Positions 42,991 through 51,390 of a stretch of DNA of 64,000 nt are shown in pieces. The notes under the pieces are model-generated. The model was not told the DNA's origin. It was given only the letters and a program-made list of their open reading frames with translations, and did no database searches. This DNA comes from Pseudoalteromonas rubra (GTDB lineage Bacteria; Pseudomonadota; Gammaproteobacteria; Enterobacterales; Alteromonadaceae), in the NCBI RefSeq assembly GCF_005887095.1, contig NZ_PNCI01000050.1:1-64000 (forward strand). The letters are read 5' to 3'. Positions within the stretch are counted from its first letter, which is position 1. Each line of letters opens with the position of its first letter. Both the position numbers and the translations under genes were made by a program.

Positions 42991-44478
42991 TTACCCGATG
43001 CTGGGGTACTCGCGGTATGCTTTTTCCAGCTTCTTCGCTTGCTTCTTAGATACTCCCAGGTGGTTCAGTGCCACACGTAAACGTGCACGCGACAAGTCTG
43101 AACCAAGAATTTCCATGGCATCAACCACTGAGGTCGATGAGGTTTTGCCAGTAATAGCCACGAAGATTGGCTCTAGGAAGTCTTTGATCTTCAGTTCGTG
43201 GAAAGTCGCGACTGACTTAGCCACTGCGAAGACCTCACTCTTGTTCCACTGACGCAGCTTATCCAGCTCCCAGATGAAGAATTGCAGTGCCTGACGCACC
43301 GTTTCTTCTTCTGCCTTTCCGGCTGTCAGTAACGCAGGATCATACTCTGGAATACCACCCACAAAGTGACCAGCAAGGCCTACCAGATCTGACAAGGTGT
43401 TAATACGTGTCTTCGCTTCCGGCAGCACACGCGCCAGCATCTGGCCATTGAGTTTCCAGTCAACGAAGCGCTCAATGAGTTGCTCGTCACTTAGATCTTC
43501 ACGGATCCACAGACCATTCAGCCAGCTCAGCTTATCGATATCAAATACCGGTCCACCCAGTGACACGCGCTTCATGTCGAAGTGTTCAATCATCTCGGCC
43601 AGAGTAAACTTCTCGCGCTCATCCGGCATAGACCAGCCCATACGGCCCAGGTAGTTCAGTACGGCTTCAGGCAGATAACCCATTTCTTTGTAGTAGTTAA
43701 TCGAAGTTGGGTTCTTACGCTTAGACAGCTTAGACTTATCCGGGTTACGCAGCAGTGGCAAATGGCCCAGTACCGGCGCCTGCCAGCCAAAGTCTTCGTA
43801 CAGCTTCAGCAGCTTAGGCGCTGAGTTGATCCACTCTTCACCACGGAAGATATGGCTGATCTGCATGTGGTGATCGTCAACGACATTGGCCAGGAAGTAA
43901 GTTGGGAAGCCATCGGCTTTGAGCAGTACCTGCATATCGACATTTTCCCACGGGATCTCAATCTCACCGCGCAGGTAATCGTTAAACTTGAAGCTGCCTT
44001 CTTCCGGGATCATCATACGGATCACATACGGCTTACCTGCATCCAGGTTTGCCTGAATTTCTTCCTGGCTCAGCTTCAGACCGCGACCATCGTACTTAGG
44101 GCGTAACCCTTCAGCCATTTGCTGTTCACGCATTTCGTCCAGCTCTTGCGCCGTTGCGAAGCAGTAGAACGCCTTACCTTCTTCAACCAGTTGGTGAGCA
44201 TATTTTTTATATAAATCGCTGCGTTCAGACTGACGATAAGGACCAAAATCGCCGCCCACATCCGGTCCGTGATCCCACTCAAGGCCCAACCAGCGCAGGC
44301 TGTCCATAATGGCCTGCTCAGATTCAGGTGTGCTGCGTTGCTGATCGGTATCTTCAATACGCAGTACGAATTCACCGTCTTGCTGTTTCGCAAAGCAGTA
44401 GTTGAATAACGCAATATAGGCCGTGCCTAAATGAGGATCGCCCGTCGGTGACGGGGCAACACGCGTGCGGATAGTCAT
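42991..44478 (-). CDS. gltX: Glutamyl-tRNA synthetase
   Basis: Charges tRNA-Glu. Class I signatures PSPTGDPHLGT (HIGH-type, residues 8-18) and KLSKRKNPT (KMSKS-type, near 255). 495 aa, full length with anticodon-binding C-terminal domain. The zinc-binding cysteines of some members are absent from the PIPE-like insert near 100, which reads FATAQELDEMR. Single-gene unit ended by the terminator at 42908-42935. Confidence 0.97.
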   Translation of the reverse strand: MTIRTRVAPSPTGDPHLGTAYIALFNYCFAKQQDGEFVLRIEDTDQQRSTPESEQAIMDSLRWLGLEWDHGPDVGGDFGPYRQSERSDLYKKYAHQLVEEGKAFYCFATAQELDEMREQQMAEGLRPKYDGRGLKLSQEEIQANLDAGKPYVIRMMIPEEGSFKFNDYLRGEIEIPWENVDMQVLLKADGFPTYFLANVVDDHHMQISHIFRGEEWINSAPKLLKLYEDFGWQAPVLGHLPLLRNPDKSKLSKRKNPTSINYYKEMGYLPEAVLNYLGRMGWSMPDEREKFTLAEMIEHFDMKRVSLGGPVFDIDKLSWLNGLWIREDLSDEQLIERFVDWKLNGQMLARVLPEAKTRINTLSDLVGLAGHFVGGIPEYDPALLTAGKAEEETVRQALQFFIWELDKLRQWNKSEVFAVAKSVATFHELKIKDFLEPIFVAITGKTSSTSVVDAMEILGSDLSRARLRVALNHLGVSKKQAKKLEKAYREYPSIG

Positions 44479-44578
44479 GTTTTTTCTCTTAAATTATGTC
44501 TAATGAGGTCATGAGGCTAATGCTAGCATAGCCCCTTGTACGGGCAAACTGCTGATATGCAGTTTACAGCTGTCGCGC

Positions 44579-44944
44579 TCAGGCAGCCTGTTCAAGCTTT
44601 TGTAAGTAAGCAACAATATCGTTCGATTCATACAACCAGGTCACTTGGTTTTGTTCTTCAATGCGAAGACAAGGCACCTTAATTTTACCGCCCTGCTCTT
44701 GCAGCTCCTGACGGTATACCTGATTATTCATCGCATCACGGGTTTCCAGTTTCAGCCCTTCACGCTTAGCGGCGCGGCGTACCTTGACGCAAAACGGGCA
44801 GCCCTTGAACTGATACAATTTCAATTTAGCAGTTTGCGCATCCAACTTCGCCTGCGCATCTGCCGGGCGTTTTTTACTGCGCGGGGTAAAGATAAAATCA
44901 AACAGTAAGATCAGACTGCCAAGCAGCATACGGATTAATTTCAT
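44579..44944 (-). CDS. Membrane-anchored glutaredoxin-like protein
   Basis: 121 aa. A hydrophobic N-terminal helix (residues 3-20) likely anchors it; after a basic linker, a thioredoxin fold starts at LYQFKGCPFCVKVRR with C49-x-x-C52, followed by the cis-proline in KVPCLRIEE and the glutathione-binding YESNDIVAYL. It should act as a thiol-disulfide oxidoreductase facing the cytoplasm. GGAG precedes the ATG. Confidence 0.9.
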   Translation of the reverse strand: MKLIRMLLGSLILLFDFIFTPRSKKRPADAQAKLDAQTAKLKLYQFKGCPFCVKVRRAAKREGLKLETRDAMNNQVYRQELQEQGGKIKVPCLRIEEQNQVTWLYESNDIVAYLQKLEQAA

Positions 44945-45013
44945 AGGTAGACTCCAGGATTTTCATGGCGCGTAGAATACCACAAACTTCCCAGATAATT
45001 GGTACATATTGGC

Positions 45014-45967
45014 TTAAAAAAGTTCGATATCTGAGCTTACGACCTGTTCAGATTCAAGCCCCAGAGCATCGAAAAAGACGACTTTATTTCGGCCATGCTG
45101 CTTAGCATGATAGAGTGCCCTGTCTGCCTGATTAACTAACTCAGAGACTTGCATCACGTCCGTGACTTCGGTGTAGCCTCCACTCAGTGTGACGGTCTTT
45201 ACCTGAGGAAACGTAGCCTGGCCTACGACATCGCGCCCCCTGTCCAACAATGACTGCGCCTCTGCATCTGAATGTGCCTGAAACAGAATGGCAAACTCCT
45301 CACCACCGTAACGAAAAACATAGTCTTCTGCGCGAAAATTCTCTTTAAGGTATTGCGCAGTCAGCAAGATCACTTCGTCACCAATGACATGACCGAAGGA
45401 GTCATTCACACGCTTAAAATGGTCGATATCAAACAACGCCAGATACCAATTGCGCGCATTATGTGCTTCTCTTGGCTGCAAAAAGCCCTGCCCTGATGCT
45501 ATCTGAAGCACTCTTTCGTCGAACGTTTGCCTGTTGAGTAACTGAGACAAAGGGTCAATTCTGGCCAATGCCAACGTATGCCACTGATGAAAGAAGACAT
45601 TCATTAGGTGTGCCGTCAGGTTACAGTTGGCTGGGGAGAGCGCTTCGCAGACCCAAAGTAAGCCAATAACCTGGTCGTCAAGTCGCAAAGGCATGCAGGT
45701 GTAGGATTTGCTGATCAACGCGGGCTTGCCTCTGCACAGCTGGGCTTTTTCGAGCATATCTTCCAATGCCAGCGAATGCTCTACATGTTGTTGATAGACC
45801 AGCTTCAGGGACTCTTTGCGCGACAGGCTGGGGCGAATAAAAAAGCTCAGCGCCGAATCTGGCAGCAAAGATGCCAGAATGTCACAAAACTGCTGATACA
45901 ACGCCTGCTCTTCTTTGAGCTGCAATAAGCTGATGGTGTATTCGTGTCCGCAAGTGGATGTAGTCAC
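45014..45967 (-). CDS. Diguanylate cyclase with GAF-like sensor
   Basis: 317 aa. The N-terminal ~150 residues resemble a GAF domain (SFFIRPSL...ALISKSYTCMPLRLDDQVIGLLWV) and the C-terminal half is a GGDEF domain with DIDHFKRVNDSFGHVIGD and the active motif GGEEF, so it should make cyclic-di-GMP. An inhibitory RxxD motif was not obvious. The start codon is GTG (45967) with GGGC upstream. Confidence 0.92.
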   Translation of the reverse strand: MTTSTCGHEYTISLLQLKEEQALYQQFCDILASLLPDSALSFFIRPSLSRKESLKLVYQQHVEHSLALEDMLEKAQLCRGKPALISKSYTCMPLRLDDQVIGLLWVCEALSPANCNLTAHLMNVFFHQWHTLALARIDPLSQLLNRQTFDERVLQIASGQGFLQPREAHNARNWYLALFDIDHFKRVNDSFGHVIGDEVILLTAQYLKENFRAEDYVFRYGGEEFAILFQAHSDAEAQSLLDRGRDVVGQATFPQVKTVTLSGGYTEVTDVMQVSELVNQADRALYHAKQHGRNKVVFFDALGLESEQVVSSDIELF

Positions 45968-46084
45968 ATGGTTGCCCGGTGATCAGATTCACTCTAAAGA
46001 TTAGCGTTTATTTACCAGCTTTCAATAATCCCTTGCAAACATGCCTGCGCAATGAATCCTATGCAATTGGCGCAGGTGGAGCGC

Positions 46085-47209
46085 TTAAACTGAACCGGCA
46101 TACACATCCAATAACACCAAGTCATCGCGATGTACAACAACGTTGGACGCTGGGTAACCCAGTGTTAAAGGGATCTCACTGCTGTGCAAGCGTTTAATCT
46201 GATCCATTTCCTGATGATCAAATGCCACTAACCCTTTTGCAACCAGCTGACTATCCAGGTCTCGTATTTCTATCACATCGCCACGGGAAAACTCACCTCC
46301 GATAGCAACAACCCCTTTGGCCAGCAAGCTTGCCCCCTGGTGCGTAATAGCCGTCACAGCGCCGGGATCACATTGTACATACCCCGTTGATTTAGGACCT
46401 GAAAGCAACCATTTTTTACGTCCCTCCAGGGGCGCATCAAACCGGACAAAGGTGGTACTTTCTGCCGTACCTGCCATCACCTGTTCGATCACCTGCGGCT
46501 CAGCACCTTTAGCAATAATAGTCTCTATACCGGCGCGTTGTGCTGTACGCGCAGCTTCGAGTTTTGTATACATCCCCCCAGTGCCAAGCTTGCTACCTGC
46601 GCCTCCCGCTAATGCCATTAAAGACTGGTCGATAAACTCGACTTCCGAGATCAGTGTTGCCTTGGGGTTGCTGCGTGGATCGGCAGTGAACAAACCCGGC
46701 TGATCCGTCAACAGCATGAGCTTGTCTGCATTGGCCAAAATAGCCACGAGCGCTGACAAGTTGTCATTATCACCGACTTTAATTTCAGACGTAGCGACAG
46801 CATCATTTTCATTCACAATGGGGATCACCTGATGTTTTAACAACTGAGTGATAGTATCCCGGGCATTGAGATAACGCTCCCGATCTTCAACATCTGCACG
46901 GGTTAGCAACAACTGAGCCACCGGCTGATCAAACAAGGAAAACAACGACTGCCACAGATGGATAAGCTGGCCCTGACCAATGGCGGCCAGCATCTGCTTC
47001 TCTGCAATTGAAACACCCACACTGTGCGCGACCGCATCTCTTCCGGCTGCCACTGCACCGCTGGACACCAACACGGGTAAATACCCCTGTTGTTTTAATG
47101 CCATACACTGGGTGACGATATCGACCATGCGCGGCTTATTCAGCTTATCTGTACCAGCTGTTAATACACTGGTGCCCAGCTTGATCACTACTACCTTACT
47201 TTTTTTCAT
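46085..47209 (-). CDS. proB: Glutamate 5-kinase
   Basis: First step of proline synthesis: phosphorylates glutamate. Amino-acid-kinase domain (KLGTSVLTAG at 10, SSGAVAAGRD at 49, NENDAVATSE near 132, GGAGSKLGTGGMYTKL near 207) followed by a C-terminal PUA domain (about 275-374). 374 aa, typical. AGGA lies before the ATG. proA is not adjacent in this window, unlike the common proBA operon. Confidence 0.96.
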   Translation of the reverse strand: MKKSKVVVIKLGTSVLTAGTDKLNKPRMVDIVTQCMALKQQGYLPVLVSSGAVAAGRDAVAHSVGVSIAEKQMLAAIGQGQLIHLWQSLFSLFDQPVAQLLLTRADVEDRERYLNARDTITQLLKHQVIPIVNENDAVATSEIKVGDNDNLSALVAILANADKLMLLTDQPGLFTADPRSNPKATLISEVEFIDQSLMALAGGAGSKLGTGGMYTKLEAARTAQRAGIETIIAKGAEPQVIEQVMAGTAESTTFVRFDAPLEGRKKWLLSGPKSTGYVQCDPGAVTAITHQGASLLAKGVVAIGGEFSRGDVIEIRDLDSQLVAKGLVAFDHQEMDQIKRLHSSEIPLTLGYPASNVVVHRDDLVLLDVYAGSV

Positions 47210-47389
47210 TCCTCATTCCTTCACTGTACAAATGACAGGCACTGAGCCCTGTTATAACACGAAGGTGAACGCAAAAAAATCGGTGACCATAAAAAGCGCT
47301 GGATCAAAGAAAGGCCCACTATCGCTTGCGTTGTAAGGCCAACTCGTTTAAAAAGCCAGTGACATTAAGTATTGAATGGGGCTGACACC

Positions 47390-47593
47390 ATGAGCAAACC
47401 AAATAGAGAACTGAAAATGCTACCTTTACTCTTCGTGAGTATCGCATTGTGTATTGGTGGGCACTTTATTTTGCAGCCCAACTACCAGGATAGCCACATC
47501 GCAGAATATGCCTTAGCGGCCCTGCCTTTTCTGATGTTTGCCATCGTCATAATCGCCATAAAAATCGCTATCAAAGCAGATAAAGAGGACTAA
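47390..47593 (+). CDS. Small two-helix membrane protein (67 aa)
   Basis: Two hydrophobic helices (about 10-28 and 39-59) and a lysine/acid-rich tail (IKIAIKADKED). ATG at 47390; the in-frame TTG at 47372 is a weaker choice. The ribosome site (GGGG, 10 nt) is weak. I recognise no family. It lies in the gap between proB and the converging DUF1543 gene. Confidence 0.55.
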   Translation: MSKPNRELKMLPLLFVSIALCIGGHFILQPNYQDSHIAEYALAALPFLMFAIVIIAIKIAIKADKED

Positions 47594-47611
47594 ACAATGG
47601 CGCTTTGATGG

Positions 47612-48112
47612 TCACAGTTTGTGATAACCAAACCACTGTGGGGCAAGCGATTGTGACTGACCACTGGGTGTCAAACGAACATAGTGTTGGCCATCAATGA
47701 GATCTAACATCATGCAGTCGTCTACCTCATACAAATCATCTTTGTGACGCAACTCGACCTGAGGCAGCAAAGTGTCTAAAGCGCGTGCCTTTGCGGCCTG
47801 GGCTGTGGGTGCAACAAATAACCCAAATTCATGGCGCTCTGCCAGAGTGTCGCGCTGATATCCACCCAGATTAACGAAATACAGGTTAGATTGCTGCTCG
47901 GGTGGCTCGCTGACCAAATCAATCTGATATCCATCAATATGCTGCAGTGTAACATAGCTGTCCATATGTACTTTGTCTTTGTCCCCAACCCATTGTTGTT
48001 TCAGAGCACCAAAGGTCTCTTCGATACGTTCACCAACAACAAACCGTATGTCGTGCATTTCAATATGGCAGCCACTCAACCGCCCTCCCAGGTACACCAT
48101 AAATAACTGCAT
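47612..48112 (-). CDS. DUF1543-family protein
   Basis: 166 aa, soluble. N terminus MVYLGGRLSGCHIEMHDIRFVVG is the DUF1543 signature, and a second related segment starts at LYFVNLGGYQRDTLAERHEFGLFVA, showing the internal duplication of the family. No enzymatic motif was seen. GAGGAAC precedes the ATG. Confidence 0.85.
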   Translation of the reverse strand: MQLFMVYLGGRLSGCHIEMHDIRFVVGERIEETFGALKQQWVGDKDKVHMDSYVTLQHIDGYQIDLVSEPPEQQSNLYFVNLGGYQRDTLAERHEFGLFVAPTAQAAKARALDTLLPQVELRHKDDLYEVDDCMMLDLIDGQHYVRLTPSGQSQSLAPQWFGYHKL

Positions 48113-48246
48113 GTTTGTTCCTCATAAAAGTACTTGTCATCGTTTATGGTACCACATTCACTTTTCTGTCTCAGTTCGATGTCTTTTTACGAGAAAATGC
48201 GGTATTGGTGGGTAAACAAATAAAATAACACAAGGAAAACCCCGTC

Positions 48247-49890
48247 ATGATCCGGTTAATTTACCTGGCTCTGATCTTGTTCAGTGGGATCAGCATGGCT
48301 CAGTTCACACTGATACACAATGTCAACGGTTACACACCAACCCGAAGTGGAGAGATCAACACCTTTTCCACCTTAGTGATCAAAGATGGCAAAGTCGTCA
48401 GAACTGGCGACAAACAACTGGCTAAGCAATATCCCAAAGCCAGTAAGTTTGATGGCCAGGGAATGACTTTACTGCCTGGCCTGATTGACGCGCATGGCCA
48501 TATTATTGGACTGGGGAATAACCTGTCTCGACTCGATATTCGTGAAGCCGATTCAGTCGAAGAGGTCGGCAAATTATTAGCGGCTTTTAGTGAAGAAAAT
48601 CCCAAAGGATGGATCCTGGGACGAGGCTGGGATCAAACTCGCTGGACACCCAGCACATTCCCAACAGCGGAGGACCTGGATAGATTTGTAAAAGACAGGC
48701 CTGTTGTGCTTACTCGTGTTGATGGACATGCAATCTGGGTGAATAGTAAAGCCATGGCACTAGCCGGAATTGACGCCAAAAGTCAATCTCCTGCCGGCGG
48801 AGAGATCATTCGCCATGCATCAGGTAATCCGACAGGCATATTTATCGATAAAGCTGAAAGCCTGGTTAGAAAATACATCCCCCCTACCTCATCTGCACAT
48901 TTGAGCCAGTCTCTGAATAAATCCGGCGCGCATCTGCTCAGCCTGGGGATTACCAGTGCACATGACGCAGGCATAGACAAACAAACCTGGAAGCTGTACC
49001 GAAGCCGTGCAGAAACTCAAACCTTACCGCTGCGCATCTATGCTATGCTCAGCGCAGCGGATCCACAGCTGGATAGCATGCTACAAGCCGGTGTCTACAA
49101 AGATAAGCGCGATATGTTGTCTATCCGCAGTGTCAAAATTTATGCAGACGGGGCTTTGGGTAGCCGTGGCGCTGCGCTGCTCAAAGAGTATAAAGATCGT
49201 CAGGGATACCGGGGGCTGATGCTCGAACAACCGCAACACCTTGAACAACTTATCACACAAGCAGTTAAGCATGGTTTCAGTGCTCATACTCATGCAATAG
49301 GTGACCGGGCCAACCGTCTGGTGTTGGATAGCTACGAGAAAGTCTTCAAAACAACCGGGGGGAAACTGTTAAGGAATCGGATTGAGCACGCCCAAATCAT
49401 TGAACCGGCCGATATCCCCCGTTTTAAAACACTGGATATCATTCCGTCGATGCAACCCGTACACGCGACATCGGATATGCATATGGCAGAGCAAAGGCTC
49501 ACCGACGAACAATTACAAGGTGCCTATGCCTGGCAAACTTTCTTGCAGCAAGGCAGCAAAGTCGCGGCAGGATCAGACTTTCCCGTTGAACTGGCTAACC
49601 CATTCCATGGCCTGCATGCAGCGGTTACCCGTATGAATGCCCAACAATACCCGCAGCAGGGGTGGCGCAATCACGAACGGCTAACCCGTAAGCAAGCTTT
49701 ACAGGCGTTCACCCTGGATGCCGCCTATGCTGCTTTTCAGGAATTCAAATTAGGGAGTCTGGAGCAGGGGAAATGGGCTGATTTTATCTTACTGGATAAA
49801 GATTATTTCAAAGTGCCAGAGCAGGAAATAAGGGATATTCAAGTCATGCAGACCTGGATTGCAGGTCAGTTACGTTATTCGAAAGATTAA
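48247..49890 (+). CDS. Exported amidohydrolase, YtcJ-like
   Basis: 547 aa with a signal peptide (LIYLALILFSGISMAQF). Amidohydrolase metal motif DAHGHIIGLG near 77, then HAIWVNSKAM, SAHDAGID, the lysine region VKIYADGALGSRGAAL, HTHAIGD near 350, RIEHAQ near 380 and GSDFPVE near 440. The YtcJ/NfdA branch has members acting on formamides and exoenzyme substrates; here the substrate is unknown. AAGGAAAA precedes the ATG. Confidence 0.9.
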   Translation: MIRLIYLALILFSGISMAQFTLIHNVNGYTPTRSGEINTFSTLVIKDGKVVRTGDKQLAKQYPKASKFDGQGMTLLPGLIDAHGHIIGLGNNLSRLDIREADSVEEVGKLLAAFSEENPKGWILGRGWDQTRWTPSTFPTAEDLDRFVKDRPVVLTRVDGHAIWVNSKAMALAGIDAKSQSPAGGEIIRHASGNPTGIFIDKAESLVRKYIPPTSSAHLSQSLNKSGAHLLSLGITSAHDAGIDKQTWKLYRSRAETQTLPLRIYAMLSAADPQLDSMLQAGVYKDKRDMLSIRSVKIYADGALGSRGAALLKEYKDRQGYRGLMLEQPQHLEQLITQAVKHGFSAHTHAIGDRANRLVLDSYEKVFKTTGGKLLRNRIEHAQIIEPADIPRFKTLDIIPSMQPVHATSDMHMAEQRLTDEQLQGAYAWQTFLQQGSKVAAGSDFPVELANPFHGLHAAVTRMNAQQYPQQGWRNHERLTRKQALQAFTLDAAYAAFQEFKLGSLEQGKWADFILLDKDYFKVPEQEIRDIQVMQTWIAGQLRYSKD

Positions 49891-49943
49891 TCGATGACAG
49901 TAAAATAGAGACACAGAGCGACCGTGTATACCGCGCTCGCTCT

Positions 49944-50174
49944 TTATGACTGAGGACTGTTTTCTGCTCTGTGCAGCTTAGCCAGGTGATAAATGTTCAC
50001 CACTGCCAACAAGCCATTGGTTAAAGCAACTGGCCAGGCCGTGATCATCACCCCATATATGGTAAAACATATACACCCTGCGAGGTTGAACCAGCGTAAC
50101 TTAACCACATTGGACATCATCAGAGAAATGACTAAAAACGCAGACGCTACATAACCTAAAAGTTCCCAAGTCAT
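49944..50174 (-). CDS. YgjV-like small membrane protein (76 aa)
   Basis: Three short membrane segments (about 4-22, 28-44, 47-64) with LRWFNLAGCICFTIYGV in the middle, the pattern of YgjV/DUF-type inner-membrane proteins. ATG at 50174 has GGAG 8 nt upstream; the in-frame codon at 50222 lacks one. It converges with the amidohydrolase gene and is divergent from the YeiL-like regulator across 316 bp. Confidence 0.75.
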   Translation of the reverse strand: MTWELLGYVASAFLVISLMMSNVVKLRWFNLAGCICFTIYGVMITAWPVALTNGLLAVVNIYHLAKLHRAENSPQS

Positions 50175-50490
50175 TTGTTCTCTCCTCGCAAGTGAGTTAG
50201 CATTATTCAGTGTAGACGCCAAGGCTCAGAATGCTGGATAATGATATCAGCTTAGCTGGCGTCGACCTGCGTTAATTGCAAAAGCAGTTGCCATCAACAC
50301 AGGCTACATGAATAAAAAGGCTAACTCACTAAACCCCACAGAAATTAGGACCTGAAATAAGCTCTAACACGGGAACGGGGGTGAAAAGCACTTAGCCTCT
50401 CAATCGGGTGAGTTAGCGTGAAACCGATAAGTGTCATGCTATCTTCATAACAAATTAATAAATAGGACAATTGTCCGAAGAGCCATCCAG
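50175..50490. promoter_or_regulatory. Divergent 316-bp region with repeated GTGAGTTAGC and a 12-bp palindrome
   Basis: The 10-mer GTGAGTTAGC occurs at 50192-50201 (+), 50320-50329 (as its complement) and 50408-50417 (+). The perfect palindrome GGACAATTGTCC lies at 50465-50476, 14 nt before the YeiL-like ATG. Both look like operator sequences for the regulator gene or its partner, but no binding protein is assigned. No coding signal was seen. Confidence 0.5.
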
Positions 50491-51147
50491 ATGTTTCAAT
50501 ATCATTTTTCAACCACTTTGGTGGAACAACTGCTCAGTTTTGCAGGTAACAGTTTTCAGCACACAAAAAAAGAAGTGCTAATCCACCAGGATGAGCCTCT
50601 CACAAAGCTGATCCTGGTGAGAAGTGGTACGGTGTCTTTCAGTTACGATGTCGGAAATGGTCGGCGCCTGTTGCTTGGCCAGCTGGACTGCAATAATACC
50701 TTGATAGGTGAAATTGAAGCGCTCAATAATCAACCCTGTATATACACAGTAACTTGCCTCAATGACGTTCAATACAATTTGATAGAGCTCAAACATTGGC
50801 GGCAGCTGCTGCTTTCTCAGCCTGAGTTGAGCCTGTATACCGCACAAACCATTGCAGCAAAATTCACTGAAAACCAAAAAATAAACCTGGACAAATTGTT
50901 ACTGCCACTGAGCTATAATATTGCCAAAGACTGTTTGCTCAGAGCCGAAAACAATCATCCCGCGCTTTTACGCGCCTATTCAACGGTCAGTGCTGAAGCT
51001 GAACGGTTCGCCACAACTGAGCGCGCATATCGCCGAGTGGTCACCGAGCTTGTTGAAAAAGGGTTAATAGTGAGAACATCAGAGGGCTTAAAGCCCGTAG
51101 ATTTGACTAAATTGCAAGCTTTTATTGACGCTTTTGCACAAATTTAA
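50491..51147 (+). CDS. Crp/Fnr-family regulator, YeiL-like
   Basis: 218 aa. N-terminal cyclic-nucleotide-binding fold (VLIHQDEPLTKLILVRSGTV near 26, GEIEALNNQPCIYTVTCLN near 72) and a C-terminal helix-turn-helix region (EAERFATTERAYRRVVTELVEKGLIV) close to that of E. coli YeiL. No Fnr-type N-terminal cysteine cluster is visible. ATG at 50491; the upstream extension to 50431 is not homologous. Upstream lies a perfect 12-bp palindrome, a candidate self-operator. Confidence 0.85.
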   Translation: MFQYHFSTTLVEQLLSFAGNSFQHTKKEVLIHQDEPLTKLILVRSGTVSFSYDVGNGRRLLLGQLDCNNTLIGEIEALNNQPCIYTVTCLNDVQYNLIELKHWRQLLLSQPELSLYTAQTIAAKFTENQKINLDKLLLPLSYNIAKDCLLRAENNHPALLRAYSTVSAEAERFATTERAYRRVVTELVEKGLIVRTSEGLKPVDLTKLQAFIDAFAQI

Positions 51148-51192
51148 TCGTTCATTATTCTTCAGAAAAATGGATTATTAACACATATGGCG

Positions 51193-51228
51193 TAATAACC
51201 TAAAAGTACATCAGTAGGTTATTATTTT
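51193..51228 (+). terminator. Terminator after the YeiL-like gene
   Basis: TAATAACCTA and its complement (51215-51224) around a 12-nt loop, followed by TTTT. The stem is AT-rich but perfectly paired. Confidence 0.65.
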
Positions 51229-51262
51229 ATGTGAAATTTTGGATAAAGTTCGAGCAGTTCAC

Positions 51263-51291
51263 TTGACGAAAAATTAATGTCGGCTTATCCT
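51263..51291 (+). promoter_or_regulatory. Sigma-70 promoter of the large lipoprotein gene
   Basis: TTGACG and TATCCT separated by 17 nt. Transcription would start near 51298, leaving a leader of about 90 nt before the ATG at 51391. Confidence 0.65.
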
Positions 51292-51390
51292 CTAAACACT
51301 AATTTGCATGCGGGGCAAGGCTCTCTTACATCTGCAAAGCATTAGTGACTACTCTCAGTTTACTTGGATTTAAAGGAAAAGGTAAAAATC

